The notes below the pieces were generated by a model. The model searched no databases. It was not told the origin of the DNA and was given only the letters and a program-made list of their open reading frames with translations. The translations under genes were made by a program, and so were the position numbers. A DNA stretch of 64,000 nt from contig JARIHC010000004.1 of NCBI GenBank assembly GCA_029288485.1, forward strand, positions 186,001-250,000, written 5' to 3'. Within the stretch, counting starts at the first letter, position 1. Each line of letters starts with the position of its first letter. The stretch comes from Candidatus Saccharimonadota bacterium (GTDB lineage Bacteria; Patescibacteriota; Saccharimonadia; Saccharimonadales; UBA4665). Shown one piece after another: positions 8,163 to 15,545 of the stretch.

Positions 8163-8198
8163 GTCGGTGTTTGCGAGCCGGTTAAGAGATCCGCGGGC

Positions 8199-8726
8199 TT
8201 ACAATGCAGCCTGGCGCTCCACGATCGCATCAAGCACAGGCTCTGGAACAATTTCCGCTACAACCTTTTTCCAGTTGGGCGAATTAGCATCTAGAATTTG
8301 CTTGACTGCGCTTGAGCTAACCGCCTCGTAGTTAGGATTACAGGGTATAAAGATGGTTTCGACCTCTTCTGGCATGATCAGCTTATTAATTTTAAGCAAC
8401 GTCATTTCTTCGCCGAAATCCAGCTCAGTTCGAAGGCCGCGGATTAAGCCTGAAAAGCCGTTTTCGTGAGCATAATCCATCAAGAAACCATCAGGAGAAT
8501 GGCCAATGGCAACATTTCCCAGGTCGGCCGTGAGCTCTTCCATAAGCTCAAGTCTTTTTGGAGTTTCAAAAAAGGGTTTCTTTTTAGAGTTCACAGCCAC
8601 ATGCCATTCAACATGCGGGAAGATCTTGGCCGTCCTTCTAACTATATCGAGGTGGCCGCTGGTAGGGGGATCAAACGAGCCTCCGTACAGTACTTTAGGT
8701 TTAACTTCGCCGGTGGAATTTGCCAT
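8199..8726 (-). CDS. coaD: Phosphopantetheine adenylyltransferase (CoaD)
   Basis: CoaD transfers AMP from ATP to 4'-phosphopantetheine, giving dephospho-CoA. The 175-residue length fits the family. YGGSFDPPTSGHLDIVRR near residue 14 contains the nucleotidyltransferase (T/H)xGH motif. RGLRTELDFGEEM near 97 matches the family RGLR...D...E block, and VSSSAVK near 141 matches the ISSSxVR nucleotide-binding motif. AAGGAG precedes the ATG. It is divergent from coaE, with about 100 nt between them, so the last two CoA enzymes share one intergenic region. Confidence 0.92.
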   Translation of the reverse strand: MANSTGEVKPKVLYGGSFDPPTSGHLDIVRRTAKIFPHVEWHVAVNSKKKPFFETPKRLELMEELTADLGNVAIGHSPDGFLMDYAHENGFSGLIRGLRTELDFGEEMTLLKINKLIMPEEVETIFIPCNPNYEAVSSSAVKQILDANSPNWKKVVAEIVPEPVLDAIVERQAAL

Positions 8727-8826
8727 AGCTCGCTCCTTAAAGTTAAAATTCTGCTTTCTTAAATTTATAACAAACTAGATATACACGCAAGCCAGTGGTA
8801 TGGTGTATATAGATTAGACAAAAGAT

Positions 8827-9456
8827 ATGAGCGCAGAAACCTCACCATCACTTTTCACCCTAACGGGCGGCATGGGCTCCGGCAAATCTACTGTCGGCAA
8901 AGAGCTATTGAAGCTGGGCGCCGGTGTTATTGACGCCGACAACATCGTACGCGACCTCAACCGGCCTGGCGAGCCGGGGTTTGCGGCTATGGTCGATATA
9001 CTCGGCCAAGAGGTTGTTGCCGACGATGGCCAGCTAGACAAAGACAAAGTGAGCTCAATGATGTTCAGTAGTCCAGTCCTGAAGCAGGAGGTTGAGCGAG
9101 TGGTTCACCCCCTGGTCTGGAGCAACATGTTCGAAGAGGTGCGAAAATTAGACAAAAACACTATTCCCATACTAGAAATACCTCTTTTAAAACCTGAGCA
9201 CACTAGATTTTTTGACGGTGTAGTTGTAGTTAATACCGACCCCGAACTAGCCGTAGAAAGGCTGGCTATGCGCGGTTTTACGCCTGAACAGGCTTGGGAC
9301 CGCATAAACACTCAGATGACCAATGAAGAGCGAGCAGAAATGGCCGACTACGTGATAGACAATAACGGCACCTATGACGAGTTAATGATAGCTGCTCGCG
9401 GTTCCTGGCACTGGATGCAAACAGTTAATATTCGACAACAGGTCGCTACGCGATAG
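8827..9456 (+). CDS. coaE: Dephospho-CoA kinase (CoaE)
   Basis: CoaE phosphorylates the 3'-hydroxyl of dephospho-CoA. The 209-residue protein opens with TGGMGSGKSTVGKE (P-loop), then DADNIVRDL near residue 37 (the DAD acceptor motif). VVHPLVW near 90, EIPLL near 110 and VVVNTDPELAVERLAMRG near 125 are typical of the family. VIDNNGT near 170 is the usual NNGT close to the C-terminus. A TATATA box lies about 15 nt before the ATG and no clear Shine-Dalgarno sequence is seen. It ends 2 nt from the convergent dioxygenase gene. Confidence 0.92.
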   Translation: MSAETSPSLFTLTGGMGSGKSTVGKELLKLGAGVIDADNIVRDLNRPGEPGFAAMVDILGQEVVADDGQLDKDKVSSMMFSSPVLKQEVERVVHPLVWSNMFEEVRKLDKNTIPILEIPLLKPEHTRFFDGVVVVNTDPELAVERLAMRGFTPEQAWDRINTQMTNEERAEMADYVIDNNGTYDELMIAARGSWHWMQTVNIRQQVATR

Positions 9457-9458
9457 AA

Positions 9459-10175
9459 CTAGGTATTAAAACGTACTCTCTGTAAATGGCGCTCTGGATC
9501 TAAAATATTATCTCTAGCGTGCAGGGCGCGCCAGTTGTCCACCAGAATCAACTCACCGGCTTGCGGCATATGCCGAATAGACGGCGTGGAGCGAATAACT
9601 CTATCCAGACCTAAAAGCGCCAGCTTCTGCTCAGTGCTCAGCTCGCCCTGCTGGATACATTCGTGGCGATAGCGAATATTATCCCGACAATCATCTTCAC
9701 CGTCAAATATAACGGGTAAGTCCTTTTGTTTGCTGTCTTTTTGGAACTCCAGCGGCACCTTCCACGGATATAAGGTGCTAGATAAAACATTACGGTCGTC
9801 TTCGCTCAATCCTTCTATAAGAGCGCTGAGCGGTAAAAATTTTTGCTGACCTCCGCCGCGGCGGTCGCCATGCAAAACTTGAAGCATAAAGTAGCGGGGC
9901 GGCGGCTCCTCGAATGATGCATCGGTGTGCCAGACAAACTCATCAGCCGTGTGCGAACGCGGGACCCCTGGAGCCGCCGCCGCTTGCGCCTTGACATCCC
10001 AGAGTAAGTCGCCAGCTGCATTATGTGCAGCCGGCTGTAAGCCAATTTCCCGGCCAAAGGCAACTAAATCGACAGACCGGTGCATAGTAAATACACCGAC
10101 CTCCTGACAAGGGAAGTCTGCGCTCAAAACAGTTAATTCAGGCATTCTGTCTGACAGCTCCTCTATGCTCTTCAT
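9459..10175 (-). CDS. TauD/TfdA-family Fe(II)/2-oxoglutarate dioxygenase-like protein
   Basis: The 238-residue protein has the facial triad of the TauD family: VWHTD near residue 84 (HxD) and RALHARDN near 216 (distal histidine), followed by HLQRVRFN whose arginine would bind 2-oxoglutarate. The substrate cannot be read. The ATG at 10175 overlaps the upstream gene by 4 nt (ATGA), and AAAGGAAG upstream gives a clear ribosome-binding site. The coupling with a possible ATP-grasp-like enzyme suggests a two-step modification pathway, perhaps of an amino acid or peptide. That role is an inference from context. Confidence 0.75.
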   Translation of the reverse strand: MKSIEELSDRMPELTVLSADFPCQEVGVFTMHRSVDLVAFGREIGLQPAAHNAAGDLLWDVKAQAAAAPGVPRSHTADEFVWHTDASFEEPPPRYFMLQVLHGDRRGGGQQKFLPLSALIEGLSEDDRNVLSSTLYPWKVPLEFQKDSKQKDLPVIFDGEDDCRDNIRYRHECIQQGELSTEQKLALLGLDRVIRSTPSIRHMPQAGELILVDNWRALHARDNILDPERHLQRVRFNT

Positions 10176-11356
10176 GATTCACTTCCTTTTACGGCAATCG
10201 TAAGCCCCTTGAAACCTTTTAGCCGGCGGCGCGGATAGACACGAACAATACCAGGACCGAAAACTTCGTCGTTTAACGTCATCGGCAAAGTGCCAGCAAT
10301 CTCTAGTTCTTCGCCTTTGGGAGATATAAGTTTAGGCTGCGATATGCGAGGCTGATAAACATAGGCTGCAGGATCATCAAGCCGCTCAGCGTAATCTGCT
10401 AAGCGAACAACCTGCAGGCTATCTCCTTTACCGGATATAGCACCTTTGGCTAGTGCCGATTTGGCCGCTATTCGCTCCGGCTCGCGCCCCTCCCAACCCG
10501 GGTGATACGAGGGCACTATGCCGTCAGCTAAGATTTGGGCGTTAGTTTCGCCTACTAGGTCAGCCATATACTCTTTGTCAGAGAGTGGCACCAACAAGCG
10601 TTTATCATGCAAGAGCATAATTACGCGTGGGTCGTTGTGAACCGGGACACCGGCCAATTTGAGCGATATCACGTCTTCTAGCGCACCAGCCAGTTCGTGT
10701 TGATGCAGCTCCAGAACCAACCGGCCAATTTTGCCAGGATCCAACAATCTGAGCGCTTCAGAGCTCACCGAGCAAACTGCTTCTGATCGCTGTTTCTGCA
10801 GAGTTATGTCGTGCTCCGGTTCGCTGTCTTGAGCAAACACTACCGGGCCCTCTTCGGCGTCAGAGCCGCCGTAGGTCTTAACCAGCCAGTCGTTTAGCCG
10901 TTGGTATGGCTCAGTATCAATATCGTAGCGACGACTTAGGTAAGCAGCCATGTGCGTCGAGGCAATGTTGCCATTAAAGATAAAACGGGTGTTGATTTCG
11001 CAAACTCTTGGGCGGCCGCCGTGGTCATAAATATAATCCGGACGAACTAGCTGCGGACTGAGCGGGATATCCTTCAGTCTATTAAGTTCTTCGCGGTCGG
11101 CTTCCCTTATTGACAGCAGGGCATGGAGCCTCTTATCGGTCTGAGCAGCGTCCAAAATAGCCAGAGCACCAACTTGCAAAGCTTTCTGAACCTCAATCAA
11201 TCGGTCGTAATGGGCCGCTTCGTGCACATACGGCACCCACAGGTTTTCCTCTGTCAAATAATCAGGTAGCGCCTCGTATTGGCTGGCTAGCAGTTGCTGG
11301 TATTCGCGCTGCTGCACAGCTGGCAAAAGTGCTAACTCTCCCTGTTCTTTGGTCAT
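10172..11356 (-). CDS. Uncharacterised enzyme, possibly ATP-grasp-like, paired with TauD protein
   Basis: The 394-residue soluble protein has an RPDYIYDHGGRPRVCEIN segment near residue 111 followed by an RFIFNG motif. This pattern of acid-asparagine-arginine residues recalls circularly permuted ATP-grasp enzymes, but I cannot confirm the fold by eye. NDPRVIMLLHDKRLLVPL near 240 would be a second nucleotide-binding-type segment. A TTGTTT -35 box, 17 nt, TAACAT -10 box and 7 nt lead to the ATG, so the message is probably leaderless. It overlaps the downstream TauD-like gene by 4 nt. Ligation of an amino acid or polyamine is possible, not shown. Confidence 0.5.
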   Translation of the reverse strand: MTKEQGELALLPAVQQREYQQLLASQYEALPDYLTEENLWVPYVHEAAHYDRLIEVQKALQVGALAILDAAQTDKRLHALLSIREADREELNRLKDIPLSPQLVRPDYIYDHGGRPRVCEINTRFIFNGNIASTHMAAYLSRRYDIDTEPYQRLNDWLVKTYGGSDAEEGPVVFAQDSEPEHDITLQKQRSEAVCSVSSEALRLLDPGKIGRLVLELHQHELAGALEDVISLKLAGVPVHNDPRVIMLLHDKRLLVPLSDKEYMADLVGETNAQILADGIVPSYHPGWEGREPERIAAKSALAKGAISGKGDSLQVVRLADYAERLDDPAAYVYQPRISQPKLISPKGEELEIAGTLPMTLNDEVFGPGIVRVYPRRRLKGFKGLTIAVKGSES

Positions 11357-11435
11357 TTATATGATGTTACAACTATCTGGACTTTAAAACAAATAGTTTA
11401 TAGAACAAGCATTAAATGTTATGTAGAGGAGTGCA

Positions 11436-11609
11436 TTAGTGGCCGTAGTCGCGCGATCCGTAGCCGTTCATGGCACTGCTGTGGCTTTCGCTTGAAAAGG
11501 CGCCAATCAATGCTGAAAAACCTAGGATTGAAATTATGCCAAGCCCCACCGTTACCAGAAATTGGTGGCGCGTCATTTCTTTACTCAATAATTCGTCAAA
11601 CCGCGACAT
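11436..11609 (-). CDS. 57-residue single-helix membrane protein
   Basis: A short minus-strand frame runs from ATG (11607-11609) to TAA (11436-11438). It encodes a charged N-terminus (MSRFDELLSKEMTRHQFL), a hydrophobic helix near residues 18-37 and a polar glycine/tyrosine tail (GYGSRDYGH). The MTRHQFL segment looks like a degenerate twin-arginine motif, although the second arginine is histidine. No Shine-Dalgarno sequence is seen. It lies about 100 nt downstream of the surface-protein operon on the same strand and may be its last member. Confidence 0.6.
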   Translation of the reverse strand: MSRFDELLSKEMTRHQFLVTVGLGIISILGFSALIGAFSSESHSSAMNGYGSRDYGH

Positions 11610-11705
11610 GGCTTTTTTGTTTTTGATTTTCTATTTTGCACTTAGATGCTAATGCTAATACTACACCTTAAGACAAGTTTTGGCAACAATATGTATAGCG
11701 TAGGC

Positions 11706-12320
11706 TCAGTTGGCTATTGCCGTATAAGTTACCTGAGTAGTGTAAGCACCGCTGCTAACGCTGACATCAGCACAGGCACCGTACCACACATCAGTGCCCA
11801 CGGCTGGATTAGCCGCAGACGAAGTTGTAGCGATAGTATCAGCCGTTTGGTTGCTAGCCTTGATACCGGCGAACACTGTGCTCGGTATAGCTATGTTGGA
11901 TTGGGCAGTGGTTGGGCCCGCGCCAAAACTTCCCAAACCGTCTACTCTATAACCCCACTGATTGGCCGACAAAGCCGCCGGGCTAGCGAATGTAGCCGAG
12001 GTGGCCGGTATGGTACCGCTGCCGTCAGAAAGGGCAGTGTTGGTGCTACTGTCAGCCAGCGTCAGGGTGTAGCCATTCGTATCATCGGTCTGCACTAAAG
12101 CCGTGTCTTTTTGAATAGTGCAACGGCCGCTGGAAGTAGGCGTAATATCGACGCTGATAGCGCCGTTACTAGTAAGAGTAATGCTGCAGGCGTCACCGTA
12201 AGTGCAAGTTCCGTAACTGCCGCTGCCGTAGGTACCGGTGGCGTAAGCAGCCGCCAGACCAGATGTCAGCGCAACTGTTGCTACCAGCACCCCAACCGAG
12301 CATATAAGCCGCTTAATCAT
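11706..12320 (-). CDS. Small secreted surface protein (repeat family, member 3)
   Basis: The 204-residue protein has a signal peptide (MIKRLICSVGVLVATVALTSGLAAA cut near residue 25) and a beta-rich mature part. Motifs shared with the two proteins encoded at 13254 and 13970 are SVDITPT, NGYTLTL, NQWGYRVDGLGSFG, and the ending VTYTA followed by AN. Unlike them it has four cysteines, possibly two disulfides, plus a tyrosine/glycine-rich start. It begins 3 nt after the DUF916-like gene. The arrangement resembles WxL protein/WxL-interacting-protein loci of Firmicutes, but I see no clear WxL motif. Confidence 0.65.
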   Translation of the reverse strand: MIKRLICSVGVLVATVALTSGLAAAYATGTYGSGSYGTCTYGDACSITLTSNGAISVDITPTSSGRCTIQKDTALVQTDDTNGYTLTLADSSTNTALSDGSGTIPATSATFASPAALSANQWGYRVDGLGSFGAGPTTAQSNIAIPSTVFAGIKASNQTADTIATTSSAANPAVGTDVWYGACADVSVSSGAYTTQVTYTAIAN

Positions 12321-12323
12321 GGC

Positions 12324-13247
12324 TTACTTTTTAGGCTTTTTGGCTCGCCGGCGCCCGTATTGTTTGCGAAAGACTACAAATAGAACAATCAGAACAATTA
12401 TAACTAGCAGTGCCGCTCTAACTGTCTGCGACATAACTAGCACCCATTTAGTGCCCAGAGACTGTTTATGGCCCAAAAAACTTACCGTACCTTTAACCTT
12501 AAATATACCTATCGGAGGTGTTTTCTGCCAGGGAATAGTGACCCGGCGAATAGTCTGCGGCAACACCTCTTTAACCGTCTTAAGCTGGTATTTATTGTGC
12601 CCAAAAGCGTCTTGAACCTGATAGCTAATAGCAGCAGGATAGTGTGCGCCACCAGAGTTTTCCAACCTGAGCGAGGAAGTTAGCGGCGGCGCCTGGAAAA
12701 AACCCGATTTCCAAGTTAACAGTTGGCCTTTTTTGGCCACCGGACCGGCTGCCTGCAGATAAAATATTTCGCCCACGCGCTCATTCAAGACTACCGAATT
12801 AGGCTTAGGTGGCAGCTTAGTCTCTGCAAAAGCCGCTGCATAGTAGCCGCCAGGCACTGTATTGGCCGGCATGTTAACCGTGTAGTTAACGGTGGCTGTC
12901 TGGCCAGGATTCAGGTGTACAGTTTTGGTCGAAAAAGTGAACCAGCTAGCAACATCAGGCTTGCCGGGCAGCGGTGTGAAATCTGGCGTATAATCCTCGC
13001 CTTTGGCGCTATATGGTGCAGCATAGACATAAAAGGTGTAGCTGCTCTGTCCTTGGTTCAATATCTGAAACGAGCCGTTATAACTGCCGCCCGGCTCAAT
13101 TATGCGGTCCAGCGATGTTGGTGTCATGGTGATAACCTGAGGCGCAGCACTAGCTGAACCTCCAACGACCAAGAAAGTCGCAATTACCAGCATAGCCAAT
13201 CCTATGATTTGTAGGCGGCGGATACGGCTCATCAACATACTTGGCAT
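12324..13247 (-). CDS. DUF916-like (WxL-interacting-protein-like) membrane protein
   Basis: The 307-residue protein has a signal sequence (residues about 10-35) and two beta-sandwich-like regions. The first (about 40-155) includes DRIIEPGGSYNGSFQILNQGQSSYTFYVY and NPGQTATVNYTVNMPANTVPGGYYAAAF, as in DUF916 proteins. The second covers about 165-265. A C-terminal membrane helix (about 272-292) is followed by a basic tail (RKQYGRRRAKKPKK). DUF916 proteins in Firmicutes bind WxL proteins at the wall. It is encoded between related small secreted proteins and probably anchors them at the membrane; that role is inferred. Confidence 0.65.
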   Translation of the reverse strand: MPSMLMSRIRRLQIIGLAMLVIATFLVVGGSASAAPQVITMTPTSLDRIIEPGGSYNGSFQILNQGQSSYTFYVYAAPYSAKGEDYTPDFTPLPGKPDVASWFTFSTKTVHLNPGQTATVNYTVNMPANTVPGGYYAAAFAETKLPPKPNSVVLNERVGEIFYLQAAGPVAKKGQLLTWKSGFFQAPPLTSSLRLENSGGAHYPAAISYQVQDAFGHNKYQLKTVKEVLPQTIRRVTIPWQKTPPIGIFKVKGTVSFLGHKQSLGTKWVLVMSQTVRAALLVIIVLIVLFVVFRKQYGRRRAKKPKK

Positions 13248-13253
13248 ACTATT

Positions 13254-13853
13254 TTAGTTAGCGGTAGCAGTGTACTTGACAACGTTAGTGTAAGTGCCCG
13301 ATGGCTGGCTAGTGTTAGCAGCTACAGCATACACGACAGTAGTGGTGTCGTTAGAGGCAACGCCCGAAGTTGTCTTAAGGGTATTTGGCGAACCACTGCC
13401 TGGAACTGCGGCGAATTTAAGAGTACCGCTTATGGCTGCGTTGCTAGTTGGGGTGTAGCCACTGGAGTTGAAGCCGCCCACGCCTGCAACTGCATACCCC
13501 CAGGTGTTGGCCGCCATCACTATTGGAGTCGTCTGGCTACCTGCAGAATGAGGAATAGTGTTGCTTCCGGACACTAGATCGGTACTAGCGGTGTTTTCTT
13601 CGAGCTGCAGAGTGTAGCCGGATGAATCGTTGGTGCTGACAGTCACAGTATCGTTAGCGATAGTCTGGGCGCCAGCGCCGGTCGGAGTAACATCAACGTT
13701 TACAGTGCCAGAAGTAGTAAATACGCTTATTACGGCACTAATCTGTGAACTAATTGTCGTCGTAGCAGTCGCAGCCGAGACTATCGCCGTAGTACCAAAC
13801 AAAGTAAACACTACCGCCACCAGGAACAGACCGAGCCGCAAATCCTTCATCAT
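13254..13853 (-). CDS. Small secreted surface protein (repeat family, member 2)
   Basis: About 199 residues from the ATG pair at 13853/13850, with GGAGGG just upstream; the further TTG is less likely. A signal peptide (about residues 1-27) is followed by the family pattern: SGTVNVDVTPTGAGAQTI, NDSSGYTLQLEE, LVSGSNTIPHS, NTWGYAVAGVGGF, and a C-terminal VKYTATAN. It has no cysteines. It is very close in sequence to the protein at 13970, so the pair are recent duplicates. It ends 6 nt before the DUF916-like gene. Confidence 0.65.
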   Translation of the reverse strand: MMKDLRLGLFLVAVVFTLFGTTAIVSAATATTTISSQISAVISVFTTSGTVNVDVTPTGAGAQTIANDTVTVSTNDSSGYTLQLEENTASTDLVSGSNTIPHSAGSQTTPIVMAANTWGYAVAGVGGFNSSGYTPTSNAAISGTLKFAAVPGSGSPNTLKTTSGVASNDTTTVVYAVAANTSQPSGTYTNVVKYTATAN

Positions 13854-13969
13854 ACCCTCCGACAAAACCCCAGTTCTTTATTTAAATGCGTGAGCTATGA
13901 ACTAATATTAACACAACAGATAGCGCGTTAAGCTATATCAATGTGCATAACACAACAACGTGATTACGC

Positions 13970-14584
13970 TTAATTGGTAGTAGCTGTATAGGTCACGCTA
14001 TTAGTGTAGGTGCCGAAGGGTTGAGTAGTGTTGGCGGCGACGCCATACCAAACGTTCGTAGTGTCATTAGAGGCCACGCCAGAGGTAGTTTTGATGATGT
14101 TGGCTGAGCCATTATCAGGAACGGCAGCGAATTTTATACTGCCAATAGCAATGTTAGTCTGCTGGGTAGTCGGCCCGGCGCCAAAACCGCCGACGCCATC
14201 TACTCGGTAACCCCAGGTGTTAGCTGACATAGCAACAGGGGTGGTCTGGCTGCCGGCAGAATGAGGAATAGTGTTGCTTCCGGACACTAGATCTGTGCTA
14301 GCGCCAGTTTCTTCCAGGGTTAGGGTGTAGCCGGCTGTATCGTTGGTGCTAACCGTAACGATGTCGTTGTTAATACTTTGTGCGCCCGAGCCGGTAGGTG
14401 TAACGTCAACATTTACCGTGCCCGAAGTTGTCAGCAGACTAATAACAGCGCCGAGACTGGAGCTAATAGTAGAAGTGGCTGTGAGAGCCGAAACCATCGC
14501 CGTACCAGCAACCAAAACGCATGTAGCCACCAAAATTAATAGGGGCAGCCGTACTTTCCTAAAAACCGATTTTTTGATAAACAT
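13970..14584 (-). CDS. Small secreted surface protein (repeat family, member 1)
   Basis: About 204 residues from the ATG at 14584 (MFIKKSVF). An ATG 30 nt upstream sits directly beside a TATGAT box, so it is less likely to be the start. A basic N-terminus and hydrophobic signal segment end near residue 33. The mature protein repeats the family motifs: SGTVNVDVTPTGSGAQSI, TAGYTLTLEE, DLVSGSNTIPHS, NTWGYRVDGVGGFG and VTYTATTN. It is the first gene of the surface operon and divergent from the tail-fibre-like genes. Confidence 0.65.
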   Translation of the reverse strand: MFIKKSVFRKVRLPLLILVATCVLVAGTAMVSALTATSTISSSLGAVISLLTTSGTVNVDVTPTGSGAQSINNDIVTVSTNDTAGYTLTLEETGASTDLVSGSNTIPHSAGSQTTPVAMSANTWGYRVDGVGGFGAGPTTQQTNIAIGSIKFAAVPDNGSANIIKTTSGVASNDTTNVWYGVAANTTQPFGTYTNSVTYTATTN

Positions 14585-14690
14585 TTTTTGTTCTTCTGAA
14601 CTGCCATATATCATATCATAAGCGTAAGCAGAGTGGAAGCTAAAACTTCTGTGGTAATATTAGACCAATAGCTGATAAGTGGAGGGCTGC

Positions 14691-15545
14691 ATGGCGAATT
14701 TACCCACCGTCGGTGGCGACGCCAATAACTGGGGTACTATATTAAACGACTATTTGCAGCAGGCACTAGCGTCTGACGGCAAACTCGTTACTAGCGCTAC
14801 AAACTCCTACACGGGCCTAACAAACACCAATCTAGCGACGGGCAGCCAGCCTGGTCTGGTGCAGCTTGCAACCGACTTAGGCAACACCGCCGCATCACCT
14901 AAAGTGGTGGGCTTACAAGGTCGATCGGTCGATTCCAGCACTCCCAGCGACGGCAACGTCCTAACTTGGAGCAACTCCAGCAGCAAGTGGCTAGCACAAG
15001 CTCCCACCGCTTACACTGCCGGCAGCGGCCTAACTTTATCTAGCAACGCATTTTCTATAACTGCCCCCGTTTCTGTGGCTAACGGAGGTACAGGAGCTAC
15101 CACTCTAAGCGGCATAATAAAGGGTAACGGCACATCGGCATTCACAGCCGTCACAGCTCCGTCGGGCACGATAGTAGGAACCAGCGATACACAGACTTTA
15201 ACAAACAAGCGGATCACGCCTAGGACCGGTTCAACTGCTTCATCCGCCACTCCCTCAATCAATACCGACAACGTCGATGTTTACAGTATCACCGCGTTGG
15301 CTGCCAATATTACTTCCATGACTACCAACCTGACCGGCACGCCGAATGATGGCGACAAATTACTTTTGCGAATTAAAGACAACGGCACTAGTCGCACTAT
15401 AACTTGGGGCGCCAGTTTCACAAGCTCGGGAGTTGCTACTTTGCTGGCAGCCACGGTAGCCAGTCAACAACACACTATCGGACTTATATACAGCTCTGCC
15501 ACGTCTAAATGGATTTGTCTGGCGGTTGATGCCACGGGGTATTAA
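14691..15545 (+). CDS. Phage tail-fibre-like protein
   Basis: The product is 284 residues from the ATG at 14691; GGAGGG 4 nt upstream decides the start over a GTG extension. The sequence is rich in Ser, Thr and Gly and contains segments widespread in tail fibres: VANGGTGATTLSG, GTSDTQTLTNKRI near residue 165, and a C-terminal beta domain (INTDNVDVYSITA...WGASF). There is no signal peptide or membrane helix. The next gene begins right after its stop, so they form a pair. No other phage structural genes are nearby. It may be a domesticated adhesin or contact protein, but how it leaves the cell is not visible. Confidence 0.6.
   Translation: MANLPTVGGDANNWGTILNDYLQQALASDGKLVTSATNSYTGLTNTNLATGSQPGLVQLATDLGNTAASPKVVGLQGRSVDSSTPSDGNVLTWSNSSSKWLAQAPTAYTAGSGLTLSSNAFSITAPVSVANGGTGATTLSGIIKGNGTSAFTAVTAPSGTIVGTSDTQTLTNKRITPRTGSTASSATPSINTDNVDVYSITALAANITSMTTNLTGTPNDGDKLLLRIKDNGTSRTITWGASFTSSGVATLLAATVASQQHTIGLIYSSATSKWICLAVDATGY

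Noticed and set aside
12111-13157. Plus-strand open frames opposite the surface operon
   Set aside because: They are antisense shadows of proteins with signal peptides, conserved motifs and operon spacing on the minus strand.
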